The notes beneath the pieces are model-generated. The model ran no database searches and was not told the DNA's origin. It saw nothing but the letters and a program-made list of their open reading frames with translations. This document shows, one piece after another, positions 17,294 through 25,474 of a DNA stretch of 64,000 nt. The position numbers and the translations under genes are program-made. This stretch comes from Pseudooceanicola marinus. Its GTDB lineage: Bacteria > Pseudomonadota > Alphaproteobacteria > Rhodobacterales > Rhodobacteraceae. The stretch lies in assembly GCF_002786295.1 (NCBI RefSeq), contig NZ_PGTC01000010.1:124001-188000 (forward strand), written 5' to 3'. The stretch's first letter is position 1; every line of letters begins with the position of its first letter.

Positions 17294-18747
17294 CCGCGCA
17301 GCTCCGTGCCGAAGTTCTGAGCCGGGTCGAATTCCTTCACCGGCGCACCGGGCCGGGCGCGCAGATCGACGGGGGCGCGGCCGAAGAACCGGCCCTGGCC
17401 CTCGCTGGCCTTCAGCGCGCCCTTGTCCACGATCACCTCGCCCCGGGTCAGCACCGTCTCGGGGCGGCCGGTCAGGGTGCGGCCCTCCAGGGGCGTGTAG
17501 TCCATGTTGTCTTGCTGATCCTCCAGCGTGATGGCATAGCGCGCCTCGGGGTCCCAGATTGCGATGTCGGCGTCCATGCCGGGCGCCAGACGGCCCTTGC
17601 TGGTGCAGCCGAAGACCTTGGCGGTGTTGGTGGACGACAGCGCGACGAACTGTTCCAGCGTGATGCGCCCCGCCACGACCCCTTCGGAGAAGAGCCAGGG
17701 CAGGCGCAGGGCAATGCCGGGCATGCCGTTGGCGATCTTGGGGTAGGGCACGTCGGACCCGTTCAGGAACTTGCCGGTCTTATCCGCGCGGTAGGGGGCA
17801 TGGTCGGAATGCACGCCGACGAAGGTGCCCATGCGGATGTGATGCCACAGCGCCTCTTGCGTGGCCGTGTCGCGCAGGGGCGGGGAACAGATGTATTTCG
17901 CCCCCTCCATGCCGGGCCGGTCCAGGTCGTCGCGGGTCAGTGACAGATACTGCGGGCAGGTCTCGGCAAAGAGCTTGGCGCCGTTGAACTGCTCGCGCCG
18001 GATGATCTCGGCCCCGCCTTCGGTCGAGACATGGACGACGAAGAGCGCCGCATCGGCGAGCTTTGCCAACTGCACGGCGCGGTTGATCGCCTCCTGCTCG
18101 GCCAGCTCGGGGCGCGAGATGGCATGGTATTTCGGCGCTGTCAGGCCCCGGTCAGCCAGCTGGCGGTTCATCCATTTGACCATATCGTTGTTCTCGGCAT
18201 GGACCATGGTGATGGCGCCGTGCTGTCGCGCCACCGTCAGGATGTCCAGCATCCCGCCATCGCCGATGTTCATCAGGTCATAGGTCATGAAGACCTTGAA
18301 ACTGGTGATGCCGCGCGCGAAGGTGCGGGGCAGCTGATCCGCCAGCACCTCGGGGCGCGGGTCCGAGATGATGAGGTGGTAGGAATAGTCGATGACGGAC
18401 CGCGCGCCGCGCGCGTCGTAGGTGGCCAGCACGTCATCCACGTTTTCGCCGCGCTGCTGTGCCGCGAAAGGGATGAAGGAGGAATTGCCGCCGAAGGCCG
18501 CCGAGATCGAGCCCGACAGGTAGTCATCCGCCGTCATCACGCCGGAAGAGCTTTCCTGCGCGATATGGGCGTGGGTCTCTATCCCGCCGGGCACGACGAT
18601 GCGCCCGCTCGCGTCGATGCGCCGGTCGCCGCCCGCGATGGTTTCCGCCATGGCGGCGATCTTGCCGTCCTTGATGCCGATGTCGCCGGTGCTGACACCT
18701 TCGGTCGTGGCGATCTGGCCGCCGTGGATTACGCAATCGAATGTCAT
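17290..18747 (-). CDS. D-hydantoinase / dihydropyrimidinase
   Basis: A 485-residue cyclic amidase that opens dihydropyrimidines or 5-substituted hydantoins to N-carbamoyl amino acids. The binuclear zinc site is visible: ETHAH (H59, H61), the carbamylated lysine K151 in SFKVFMTY, a histidine in VHAEN, one in VVHVS, and an aspartate in HSDHAPY. The length matches the family. The ATG at 18747 follows a GGAGTGA site that covers the carbamoylase stop; the frame is open upstream but has no family content. It is flanked by D-carbamoylase and racemase, the classical D-hydantoin pathway. Confidence 0.94.
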   Translation of the reverse strand: MTFDCVIHGGQIATTEGVSTGDIGIKDGKIAAMAETIAGGDRRIDASGRIVVPGGIETHAHIAQESSSGVMTADDYLSGSISAAFGGNSSFIPFAAQQRGENVDDVLATYDARGARSVIDYSYHLIISDPRPEVLADQLPRTFARGITSFKVFMTYDLMNIGDGGMLDILTVARQHGAITMVHAENNDMVKWMNRQLADRGLTAPKYHAISRPELAEQEAINRAVQLAKLADAALFVVHVSTEGGAEIIRREQFNGAKLFAETCPQYLSLTRDDLDRPGMEGAKYICSPPLRDTATQEALWHHIRMGTFVGVHSDHAPYRADKTGKFLNGSDVPYPKIANGMPGIALRLPWLFSEGVVAGRITLEQFVALSSTNTAKVFGCTSKGRLAPGMDADIAIWDPEARYAITLEDQQDNMDYTPLEGRTLTGRPETVLTRGEVIVDKGALKASEGQGRFFGRAPVDLRARPGAPVKEFDPAQNFGTELRG

Positions 18748-18751
18748 TGGG

Positions 18752-19678
18752 TCACTCCGGCAGCTTGACGCCCGTCTGGGTGGCGATGCGGCCATAGTGC
18801 TCGATCCGGCGGTGAGCTGCAAAGTTGAACACGGTGGACTTGCCGAAGGCGCATTTGGCGAAATCGGCCTCGGCGGTGATCACCTCGTCGCCCTCGGTCT
18901 CGGCACGGGCGATGACGAAGCCGTCGGGGTCGACGATGATCGTGCCGCCGATCATGTGATTGCCATCCTCCATGCCGCACTTGGCCACGGCCATGGCGTA
19001 GGTGGAGTTCTGGTAGGCCCCGGCACAGACCGACAGCTCGTGGTGGTAAAGCCGCTTCTCCAGCCCTTCGTCCTTCGACAGGTTGTTCTGGCTGGGAGTG
19101 TTGTAGCCGATGCAGACCAGTTCGACCCCCTGCAGGCCCAACTCGCGCCAGCTTTCCGGCCAGCGGCGGTCGTTGCAGATCGCCAGCCCCATGATCGCGC
19201 CCTGGCTGCGCACGACGTTGAAGCCGGTATTGCCGGGCAGGAAATAGCGCTTCTCCAGGTGCTGGTGGCTGCGCTCGGGCTCGTATTCGGCATGGCCGGG
19301 CAGGTGGGTCTTGCGGTATTTCAGCACGATCTCGCCCTGCGGAGAGACGATGATCGCGGTGTTGAAATGCTGCCCTTCCGGCGTCAGCTCGCAATAGCCG
19401 AAGGTCATGCCCATGCCATAGGCCTTCGCGGCGTCGAACAGCGGCTGGGTGGCGGGGCCGGGCATTTCGGTTTCAAACCAGTGGTCGAACTCGGCGCGGT
19501 CCTCGACGTAGAAGCGCGGGAAGAAGGTGGTCAGGCACATCTCGGGATAGGCGATGAAGCCCGCGCCCGCGGCGTGGGCCTTCTCCATCAGCGCCAGCAT
19601 CCGCGCCACCACCTCTTCGCGGCTCTCGTCCTTCTGGATGCCGCCCATCTGTGCTGCGGCCAGGATCATGCGTGTCAT
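18752..19678 (-). CDS. N-carbamoyl-D-amino acid hydrolase (nitrilase superfamily)
   Basis: A 308-residue nitrilase-fold enzyme closely resembling known D-carbamoylases. The catalytic triad reads E46 (YPEMCLTTFFPR), K123 (YRKTHLPGH) and C168 (ICNDRRWPE); the HLEKRYF and GYNTP segments are typical of this subfamily. It hydrolyses N-carbamoyl-D-amino acids to D-amino acids, CO2 and ammonia in the cytoplasm. It is four bases from the hydantoinase gene and 22 from the permease gene. A DadA-like oxidoreductase at 56983 could use the D-amino acids formed. Confidence 0.94.
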   Translation of the reverse strand: MTRMILAAAQMGGIQKDESREEVVARMLALMEKAHAAGAGFIAYPEMCLTTFFPRFYVEDRAEFDHWFETEMPGPATQPLFDAAKAYGMGMTFGYCELTPEGQHFNTAIIVSPQGEIVLKYRKTHLPGHAEYEPERSHQHLEKRYFLPGNTGFNVVRSQGAIMGLAICNDRRWPESWRELGLQGVELVCIGYNTPSQNNLSKDEGLEKRLYHHELSVCAGAYQNSTYAMAVAKCGMEDGNHMIGGTIIVDPDGFVIARAETEGDEVITAEADFAKCAFGKSTVFNFAAHRRIEHYGRIATQTGVKLPE

Positions 19679-19700
19679 CGTTACGCTCTCTTCTTATAGG

Positions 19701-20372
19701 TCAATGGCTGATCGAAAGGCCGCGCTGGAAGCGCGAGATGACGCGAACGAGCGGCCAGAGGAGGAGGAGGTAGAGGCCGGCGGCCATCACCAGGGGCGAG
19801 GAATTGTAGGTCACCGCACGGGCCATGTTGGCGCTGTAGAGAAGCTCGGACAGCGACACGACCGAGGCGATCGAGGTCAGCTTGACGATCTCCACCACGT
19901 TGGACAGCAGGTCCGGCAGCACGTTGCGGATGGCCTGGGGCAGGATGACCCAGGTCTGCGCCTGGGCGGGGCTGAGCCCGGTCGCCCGCGCCGCCTCCAT
20001 CTGCCCCTTGGGGATCGCCTTGATGCCGGACCGGAAGATCTCGGCGAAATAGGCCGAGTTGTTCAGCAGGAAGGCGATGCAGACCGCGACGAAGGGGGGC
20101 ACACGGACGCCGACGAAGGGCAGGCCGGCATAGATCAGGATCAGCAGGATCAGCGGCGGAATGGCCCGGAAGATGTCGATGAAGACGAAGGCCGGCAGCC
20201 GGAGAGCCGCGGACCCGGACGAGGCCAGAAGCGCCAGTCCCAGGCCGCCGAAGAGCCCCAGCAGGATGACCACCGCACAGAGTTGCAGCGTCACCCAGGC
20301 CCCTTTCAGCAGCAGGGGTGTGGCCTGGCGCATGATGTCGATGTTGAAGAAGGCGTCGATGATGGTGTCCAT
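19701..20372 (-). CDS. Polar amino-acid-type ABC transporter permease
   Basis: A 223-residue inner-membrane permease of the HisMQ type. The cytoplasmic EAA loop is visible as EAARATGLSPAQAQTWVILPQA (about residues 127-148) among five or so hydrophobic segments. It follows the sister permease by nine bases and precedes the D-carbamoylase gene. The pair with the ATPase and binding protein forms one importer whose cargo is probably a hydantoin, N-carbamoyl amino acid or amino acid. Confidence 0.92.
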   Translation of the reverse strand: MDTIIDAFFNIDIMRQATPLLLKGAWVTLQLCAVVILLGLFGGLGLALLASSGSAALRLPAFVFIDIFRAIPPLILLILIYAGLPFVGVRVPPFVAVCIAFLLNNSAYFAEIFRSGIKAIPKGQMEAARATGLSPAQAQTWVILPQAIRNVLPDLLSNVVEIVKLTSIASVVSLSELLYSANMARAVTYNSSPLVMAAGLYLLLLWPLVRVISRFQRGLSISH

Positions 20373-20381
20373 GCCGGTCCC

Positions 20382-21050
20382 TCAGTGTTCGTAGTGGAAC
20401 CGGTTCTCGATGTAGCGCGAAAGCAGCATCGCCGGATAGAAGATGATAAGGTAGGCCAGCGCGGCCATGGTCAGCGGCGTGGCCGAGCCGGAGAAGGCCT
20501 GGGCCGATCCCGCCACCGAGACGATTTCCTTCACCCCGATGACCGAGCCATAGGCCGTCATCTTGGAGATCGTCAGCGAGCGGTTCACCAGCGGCGGGAT
20601 GTTCATCCGCAGCGATTGCGGGAAGATTACGTGCAGCAGCACCTGCAGGAAGGACAGGCCCGTGGCCGCGCCCGCTTCCCACTGGCCGCGCGGCAGCGAG
20701 GTCATGGTGGCCCAGAAGATCTCCTCGACGAAGGCGGCAAGCACCAGCGTCAGGATCAGGTAGAGGACGAACCAGTCGGCCAGGATAATCCCAACCGAGG
20801 GCAGGCCGAAGAACAGCACCAGCATCAGGACCAGCGGCGGCAGGGCGCGCATCAGGTCGGCGAACAGAACGATGGGCCAGCTGAGCCAGCGTTTCTGATA
20901 GGCCCGCAGCCCTGCCAGCAACGCGCCAAGCGCCAGGCCCGAGATCACCACCAGGACCGAGATCCAAAGGGTCACCCAGACCGCGCGTATCAGCGCCGGC
21001 AGGTAGCGCGCGATGATCTCAGGGTTGAGGAAGGCGTTGAAGAAATCCAT
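20382..21050 (-). CDS. Polar amino-acid-type ABC transporter permease
   Basis: A 222-residue HisMQ-type permease, the second membrane subunit of the importer. Its EAA loop (EAGAATGLSFLQVLLHVIFPQS, about residues 127-148) differs from that of its partner, suggesting a heterodimer. The ATG at 21050 overlaps the stop of the ATPase gene by one base (TGATG), indicating coupled translation. Confidence 0.92.
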   Translation of the reverse strand: MDFFNAFLNPEIIARYLPALIRAVWVTLWISVLVVISGLALGALLAGLRAYQKRWLSWPIVLFADLMRALPPLVLMLVLFFGLPSVGIILADWFVLYLILTLVLAAFVEEIFWATMTSLPRGQWEAGAATGLSFLQVLLHVIFPQSLRMNIPPLVNRSLTISKMTAYGSVIGVKEIVSVAGSAQAFSGSATPLTMAALAYLIIFYPAMLLSRYIENRFHYEH

Positions 21051-21811
21051 CAGGCCGCCTCGCCCGAGACGCGCGACAGGAAGGCCTTCAGCCGGTCGGA
21101 CTTCGGGTTGCCGAAAATCTCCTCCGGGGGGCCTTCCTCGACGATCACGCCGCCGTCCATGAAGACGACGCGATCCGCGGCTTCGCGGGCGAACTGCATC
21201 TCGTGGCTGACCACGATCATCGTCATGCCGCCTTCGCGCAGGTCGCGCATGACCTTCAGGACCGAGCCGACCAGTTCCGGGTCCAGCGCCGAGGTGGGTT
21301 CATCGAAGAGCATCACCTTGGGGTCCAGCGCCAGGGCGCGTGCGATGGCCACCCGCTGTTGCTGGCCGCCCGACAGCTCGCTGGGCATGGCGTCGGCCTT
21401 GTGCTTCAGCCCCACCTTGTCGAGCATCTCCAGCGCGCGGGCCTCGGCCTCGGCGCGGGGGCGTTTCAGCGCCTTGCGCTGCGCCAGCGTCACGTTCTTC
21501 AGCGCCGTGAGGTGCGGGTAGAGAAAGAAGCCCTGGAACACCATGCCGACCTGCAGGCGCATCCGGTCCAGCTCCTTGCGGGGGATGCCCAGCATGGGCT
21601 TGCCGCTGACATGAATCGCACCAGAGGTCGGTTCCTCCAGGCGGTTGCAGCAGCGCAGCATGGTGGATTTGCCCGACCCCGAGGGGCCGATCACGAAGAC
21701 CAGCTCGCCGTTCCGGACATTCAGGTCGATCGAGCGCAGCACCTGCGTCTCGCCAAAGCGCTTTTCCAGCGCGGTGATTTCAAGCGTGGGGAGGGGCTGT
21801 GCTGCCGTCAT
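21050..21811 (-). CDS. Polar amino-acid-type ABC transporter ATP-binding protein
   Basis: A 253-residue ATPase with every motif intact: GPSGSGKST Walker A (about residues 41-49), a Q-loop in [14 protein letters not shown], the LSGGQQQR signature, [11 protein letters not shown] Walker B and VSHE switch histidine. The sequence resembles GlnQ/HisP-type proteins. It lies 66 bases after the binding-protein gene and overlaps the first permease gene. Confidence 0.95.
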   Translation of the reverse strand: MTAAQPLPTLEITALEKRFGETQVLRSIDLNVRNGELVFVIGPSGSGKSTMLRCCNRLEEPTSGAIHVSGKPMLGIPRKELDRMRLQVGMVFQGFFLYPHLTALKNVTLAQRKALKRPRAEAEARALEMLDKVGLKHKADAMPSELSGGQQQRVAIARALALDPKVMLFDEPTSALDPELVGSVLKVMRDLREGGMTMIVVSHEMQFAREAADRVVFMDGGVIVEEGPPEEIFGNPKSDRLKAFLSRVSGEAA

Positions 21812-21877
21812 GTGGGAACCTGGGGAAGAAGTTGGCGGGCCGGGAATTGCCCCGGCCCGGGGAAGGAATGACCGGGA

Positions 21878-22753
21878 TCATTCGAAGGTGCAGGTCACCT
21901 CATGTTCGTCGGGCTGGTACCCTTCGAAGCCCGGGGTGCCGTAGCCAGCGTCGGGGGTGACGATCAGTTCGCCCTCTTCGGGGGTCAGGCCGAACCACTT
22001 CTCCGACAGGGCGGCCATGGTGCCGTCGGTCTTCAGGCATTCCAGGACCGAGTCGAAGAGGTTGCGCGTGGCGTAGTCGTCACGACGGAAGGGCAGGGAC
22101 CAGCTGAGGCCGGTGTCGATCTGGAACGCGAATTCCAGGCGCGGGTTCTGCTGTCCGGCCCAGGCGGTCACGGTCATGCCGGCCATGCTGGCGTCGGCCC
22201 GGCCCGAGGTGACGGCCTCGAAGGCATCGGCCTGGGTGCCGAAGGTCAGCACGGTCAGGTCCATTTCCTCCGCGCGTTCCGTCAGCCAGGTCTCGTAGAG
22301 AGAGCCCTTGTTGGCGGTGACGGTCTTGCCCTGCAGGTCCTCGACGCTGTCGATGTCCGAGCCGGTCAGGGTGGCGAAGCCGAAGTTGGTTGCCATGAAC
22401 CCTTCGGTGAAGAGCATGGTCTTGGACCGTTCCTCGGTCACCGTGGTCGGCGCTGCGATATAGTCGAAGGTGCCCGAATGCAGGGCGGGGAACAGGCCGG
22501 TGTACTGGCCGGGGACGATCTCGATGTCGACGCCCAGTTTCTCGGCCATGGCCGCGGCGAGGTCGACGTTGAAGCCCTGGATGCCACCGTCGAGGGAGGG
22601 GAAGGCATGGGGAGCGAAGGTGCCGTCGATGCCGGCCTGGTAGCCGTCGGCCTTGATCGGCGCGACTTCCGCGGGGGGCTCTCCCTCGGCGAGGGCGGCG
22701 GTGGAGGTCAGCAGGGCGGCGGCAAGGCCAAGGGATGCGAGTTTGAAGGTCAA
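21878..22753 (-). CDS. ABC transporter substrate-binding protein (family 3, amino-acid type)
   Basis: A 291-residue periplasmic protein. Residues 1-22 form a signal peptide ending ALA before EGE. The family-3 layout is present: GIDGTFAPHAF, GFNVDLAAAMAEKLGV, then LQGKTVTANKGS and a late AGMTVTAWA segment. It is the first gene of the hydantoin operon. A cysteine pair (in LECLKTDG and near the C-terminus) might form a disulphide. The ligand is not known. Confidence 0.92.
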   Translation of the reverse strand: MTFKLASLGLAAALLTSTAALAEGEPPAEVAPIKADGYQAGIDGTFAPHAFPSLDGGIQGFNVDLAAAMAEKLGVDIEIVPGQYTGLFPALHSGTFDYIAAPTTVTEERSKTMLFTEGFMATNFGFATLTGSDIDSVEDLQGKTVTANKGSLYETWLTERAEEMDLTVLTFGTQADAFEAVTSGRADASMAGMTVTAWAGQQNPRLEFAFQIDTGLSWSLPFRRDDYATRNLFDSVLECLKTDGTMAALSEKWFGLTPEEGELIVTPDAGYGTPGFEGYQPDEHEVTCTFE

Positions 22754-23184
22754 GGTGGGTCTCCTGTTGGATCGCGCATCGTCGAGTGCGCTGTGCCGCC
22801 AAACTCGGGGCGGCGAGGGACAGGAGGCCAGATAAAATGGGATTATCTAGCGATTAAATGTATAATCTCAAATTATACTATCCGGTTTCGGATAGGTTGC
22901 CGTCGCCACCGGGGCCGCTGTCAAAAGTCTGATAAGGTTGATTAAAAACTCTCGCCTTCGACTGTACGGCGCGGGCGCATTGTCCCCGTGCGCCGTCCTA
23001 TCGTGGCCTGTCCCGCAAGTCGGTGCTGGAGAAAATTTGGGCGTTTCGCTCTCATCTTGGTCAGCTTGAGGGCCTGAAACGGGGCTCTGGCCGTGGATTT
23101 CGGATCTTCGGCTCGGGGAGGATTTTGAGAATCCCCTGTCGCGATGGAAAAGGCGTTGATGACGCAAGCCCCAGGAGCGCCCGC
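22754..23184. promoter_or_regulatory. Divergent control region of hydantoin operon with two perfect dyads
   Basis: About 430 bases, noticeably AT-rich near 22840-22900. TATAAT / ATTATA (22861-22866, 22872-22877) is a perfect dyad with a 5-base spacer and contains the LysR-type T-N11-A pattern. Directly beside it CTATCCG / CGGATAG (22878-22884, 22889-22895) is a second perfect dyad with a 4-base spacer. The first could overlap a minus-strand -10 box. The remainder up to 23184 holds the leader of the hydroxyacid dehydrogenase gene; I see no further gene in it. Confidence 0.5.
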
Positions 23185-24126
23185 ATGTCGCCTGACCGCA
23201 CGGTTCAAGTTCTGTTTTCCGCCCCGGACGTCTTCTACGACTCCTTCTTCCCCGTCCTCACCGCCGCGCTGGCGGAGGCGCAGCTGCCCACGGTGATCCG
23301 CCGGGAGATGGATCCGGCGGAGGTGGACTACCTCGTTTTCGCGCCCAATGATCTGATTACCGACTTCTCGGGGTTCGTGCGGGCCAGGGCGGCCCTGTCG
23401 ATCTGGGCCGGTGTCGACCGGGTGCTGCGGAACCCGACGCTGACATTGCCCCTGGCCCGCATGGTCGATCCGGGGCAGCGCGAGGGGATGGTGGAATACG
23501 TGGTGGCCCATGTGCTGCGTCATCATGTGGGCATGGACCGTTACATCCTGTCGTCCTCTGGCTGGAACCAGGTCGCGCCCCGGCTGGCGCGGCAGCGCCG
23601 GGTGGCGGTGCTGGGCCTGGGGGAATTGGGCGGTGCCTGCGCCCGGGCTCTGTCTTCGCTGAATTTCGACGTCCATGGCTGGAGCCGGCGGCCGAAGACC
23701 CTCGACGGGGTGACCTGTCACGCCGGGGCCGAGGGGCTGGAGGCCGTGCTGGCCGGCACGGCGATCGTCGTCTGCCTGTTGCCGACCACGCCGCAGACGG
23801 AAAACCTGCTGAACGCCGAGACCCTGGCGCGCCTGGCCCCCGGGGCCGTGGTCATCAACCCGGGGCGGGGGGCGGTGATCGACGACGCCGCGCTGATCGC
23901 GGCGCTGGACGACGGGCACCTGGGCCATGCGACGCTGGACACCTTCCGCATCGAGCCGCTGCCCGAGGATCACCCGTTCCGCGCCCATCCCAAGGTCACC
24001 GTCAGCCCGCATGTGGCCTCGCTGGTGCGGGCCGAGACCGCTGCTCGGGTGATCGCCGAGAACATCTGTCGGGGCGAGGCGGGCCAGCCCTTCCTGCACC
24101 TGGTCAGCCGTCGGGACGGCTACTGA
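23185..24126 (+). CDS. D-2-hydroxyacid dehydrogenase (GhrA type)
   Basis: A 313-residue NAD(P)-dependent 2-hydroxyacid dehydrogenase resembling glyoxylate/hydroxypyruvate reductase A. The cofactor loop reads GLGELG near residue 145, the catalytic arginine is in NPGRGAVID, the glutamate in FRIEPLPEDHP and the histidine in SPHVAS. The ATG at 23185 follows CAGGAG at a good distance and gives the usual N-terminus. It is divergent from the hydantoin operon and convergent with a LysR gene, overlapping it by 23 bases. It could reduce glyoxylate, hydroxypyruvate or another 2-oxo acid. Confidence 0.9.
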   Translation: MSPDRTVQVLFSAPDVFYDSFFPVLTAALAEAQLPTVIRREMDPAEVDYLVFAPNDLITDFSGFVRARAALSIWAGVDRVLRNPTLTLPLARMVDPGQREGMVEYVVAHVLRHHVGMDRYILSSSGWNQVAPRLARQRRVAVLGLGELGGACARALSSLNFDVHGWSRRPKTLDGVTCHAGAEGLEAVLAGTAIVVCLLPTTPQTENLLNAETLARLAPGAVVINPGRGAVIDDAALIAALDDGHLGHATLDTFRIEPLPEDHPFRAHPKVTVSPHVASLVRAETAARVIAENICRGEAGQPFLHLVSRRDGY

Positions 24127-24964
24127 GCAAGGACCGCAGGATCGCCTGCTGTGCGGCCGCCCTCTCGGGCGTGGCCGGTGTCAGCAGCACGAGGTGGCGT
24201 TGGTAGGCGGCGCCATCGGGCAGGGGGTGCGCCCCCTGCAGCCCGGCCCAGTCGGGCACCAGCGCGGCCCCGATGCCGCTGGCAACCAGGTCCGAGATGA
24301 CCTCCAGGCTGTCGAGGGCGCAGAGCACCTGCGGCGTGACCCCGTGATCGGCGAGGTAGCGGGCCGCGATCTGGCCGCCCCAGCTTTCGGGATCGTAGGC
24401 GATCAGTGGAAGGTCGTCGAAGGCCGCTTCGGCGGTCCGGGCCGGGTGGCCTTCGGGCAGCAGCAGGCGTAGCGGCTCGCGGCGCAGCGGATGCTGTTGC
24501 AGGCCGAAGGGCAGGGGAAAGGGCGGTGTCACGATCAGCGCCGCGTGCAATTCGCCCGCCCGCACCGCCTCGTAGAGCGCGACCGAGGTGCCGGGCGTGA
24601 TCTGAAGCTCCAGTCCCGGCGCGCTGTCGCGCAGCTCCGGCAGCAGCTTGGGGATCTCTGCGGTCAGCATCGTGGAAATTGCCCCCAGCCGGAACACGCC
24701 GCGAGCCAGCCCGGGATCGGCGGCACGGCGCAGGTTCTGGGCCTGCTGCACGAGGCGCCGCATGGCCGGCAGCAGGTCGCGACAGGCCGCAGAGGGGCCG
24801 GAGGCATTGGCCTTGCGCTCCAGCAGGGTCCGACCCAGCTCTCGCTCCAGCACCTGGATCCTCTGGCTGACGGCCGCCGGTGTCAGGGCCTGAGTCTGCG
24901 CCGCCGCAGCGATCGAGCCATGGTCGATCACCGCCAGCAGGCTTTCCAGAAATCGCGTGTCCAA
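24104..24964 (-). CDS. LysR-family transcriptional regulator (ArgP-like)
   Basis: A 286-residue LysR regulator. The N-terminal helix-turn-helix (SIAAAAQTQALTPAAVSQRIQVLE, about residues 17-40) and its layout resemble ArgP/IciA members. It is divergent from the VOC/DapA-like/SDR operon, with a near-ideal LysR dyad in the 93-base gap, so it very probably controls that operon. Its 3' end overlaps the hydroxyacid dehydrogenase gene by 23 bases. Confidence 0.91.
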   Translation of the reverse strand: MDTRFLESLLAVIDHGSIAAAAQTQALTPAAVSQRIQVLERELGRTLLERKANASGPSAACRDLLPAMRRLVQQAQNLRRAADPGLARGVFRLGAISTMLTAEIPKLLPELRDSAPGLELQITPGTSVALYEAVRAGELHAALIVTPPFPLPFGLQQHPLRREPLRLLLPEGHPARTAEAAFDDLPLIAYDPESWGGQIAARYLADHGVTPQVLCALDSLEVISDLVASGIGAALVPDWAGLQGAHPLPDGAAYQRHLVLLTPATPERAAAQQAILRSLLSSRPDG

Positions 24965-24969
24965 CAGTT

Positions 24970-24994
24970 TTTCTTTCGCTCGGGTGAAAAGAAA
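24970..24994. promoter_or_regulatory. LysR-type operator (TTTCTTT-N11-AAAGAAA)
   Basis: Perfect 7-base inverted arms at 24970-24976 and 24988-24994 enclose 11 bases, giving exactly the T-N11-A spacing of LysR recognition sites. It lies six bases upstream of the LysR start and about 60 upstream of the divergent VOC gene, the normal position for autoregulation with divergent activation. Confidence 0.6.
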
Positions 24995-25057
24995 TTCGTT
25001 TTTCCTTTCTCTGATGATTGGTTACCCCAAGACAAGACCAAACCCGGAGCCTTCCCC

Positions 25058-25471
25058 ATGAAATCAGTTTTCCACCTCGCCCTGCATGTCACCGACCTGG
25101 ACGAAACCCGCCGTTTCTACGGCGACGTCCTGGGCTGCGCCGAAGGGCGCTCGACCGAAACCTGGGTCGATTTCGATTTCTTCGGCCACCAGCTGTCCCT
25201 GCACCTGGGCAAGCCCTTCGAGACGACGCGCACCGGCAAGGTGGGTGAGCACATGGTGATGATGCCGCACATGGGTGCCGTGCTGGGCCTGGACGACTGG
25301 AAGGCGCTGGCTGCCCGGCTGGAGGAAAAGGGCGTCGCCTTCGACATCCCGCCCGTGGTCCGTTTTGCCGGGGAACCGGGCGAACAGCGCACGATGTTCT
25401 TCTTCGACCCCTCCGGCAACCCGATCGAGATCAAGGGCTTCGCCGACACCTCCGGCATCTTCGCGAACTGA
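25058..25471 (+). CDS. VOC-family (glyoxalase/dioxygenase fold) protein
   Basis: A 137-residue vicinal-oxygen-chelate protein. FHLALHVTDLDETRRFY at the N-terminus, a central LSLHLGK strand and the terminal DPSGNPIEIKGF carry the usual metal-ligand positions (His, His, Glu). The start at 25058 has a GGAG site eight bases before it; the longer open frame upstream is antisense to the LysR gene. It is the first gene of a three-gene operon. The reaction (isomerisation, lyase or ring cleavage) cannot be told from sequence. Confidence 0.87.
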   Translation: MKSVFHLALHVTDLDETRRFYGDVLGCAEGRSTETWVDFDFFGHQLSLHLGKPFETTRTGKVGEHMVMMPHMGAVLGLDDWKALAARLEEKGVAFDIPPVVRFAGEPGEQRTMFFFDPSGNPIEIKGFADTSGIFAN

Positions 25472-25474
25472 CCG

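Noticed and set aside
19701-22753. The ABC transporter of the hydantoin operon as exporter for the RTX protein
   Set aside because: It is a complete importer with binding protein, HisMQ-type permeases and GlnQ-type ATPase, in an unrelated operon.
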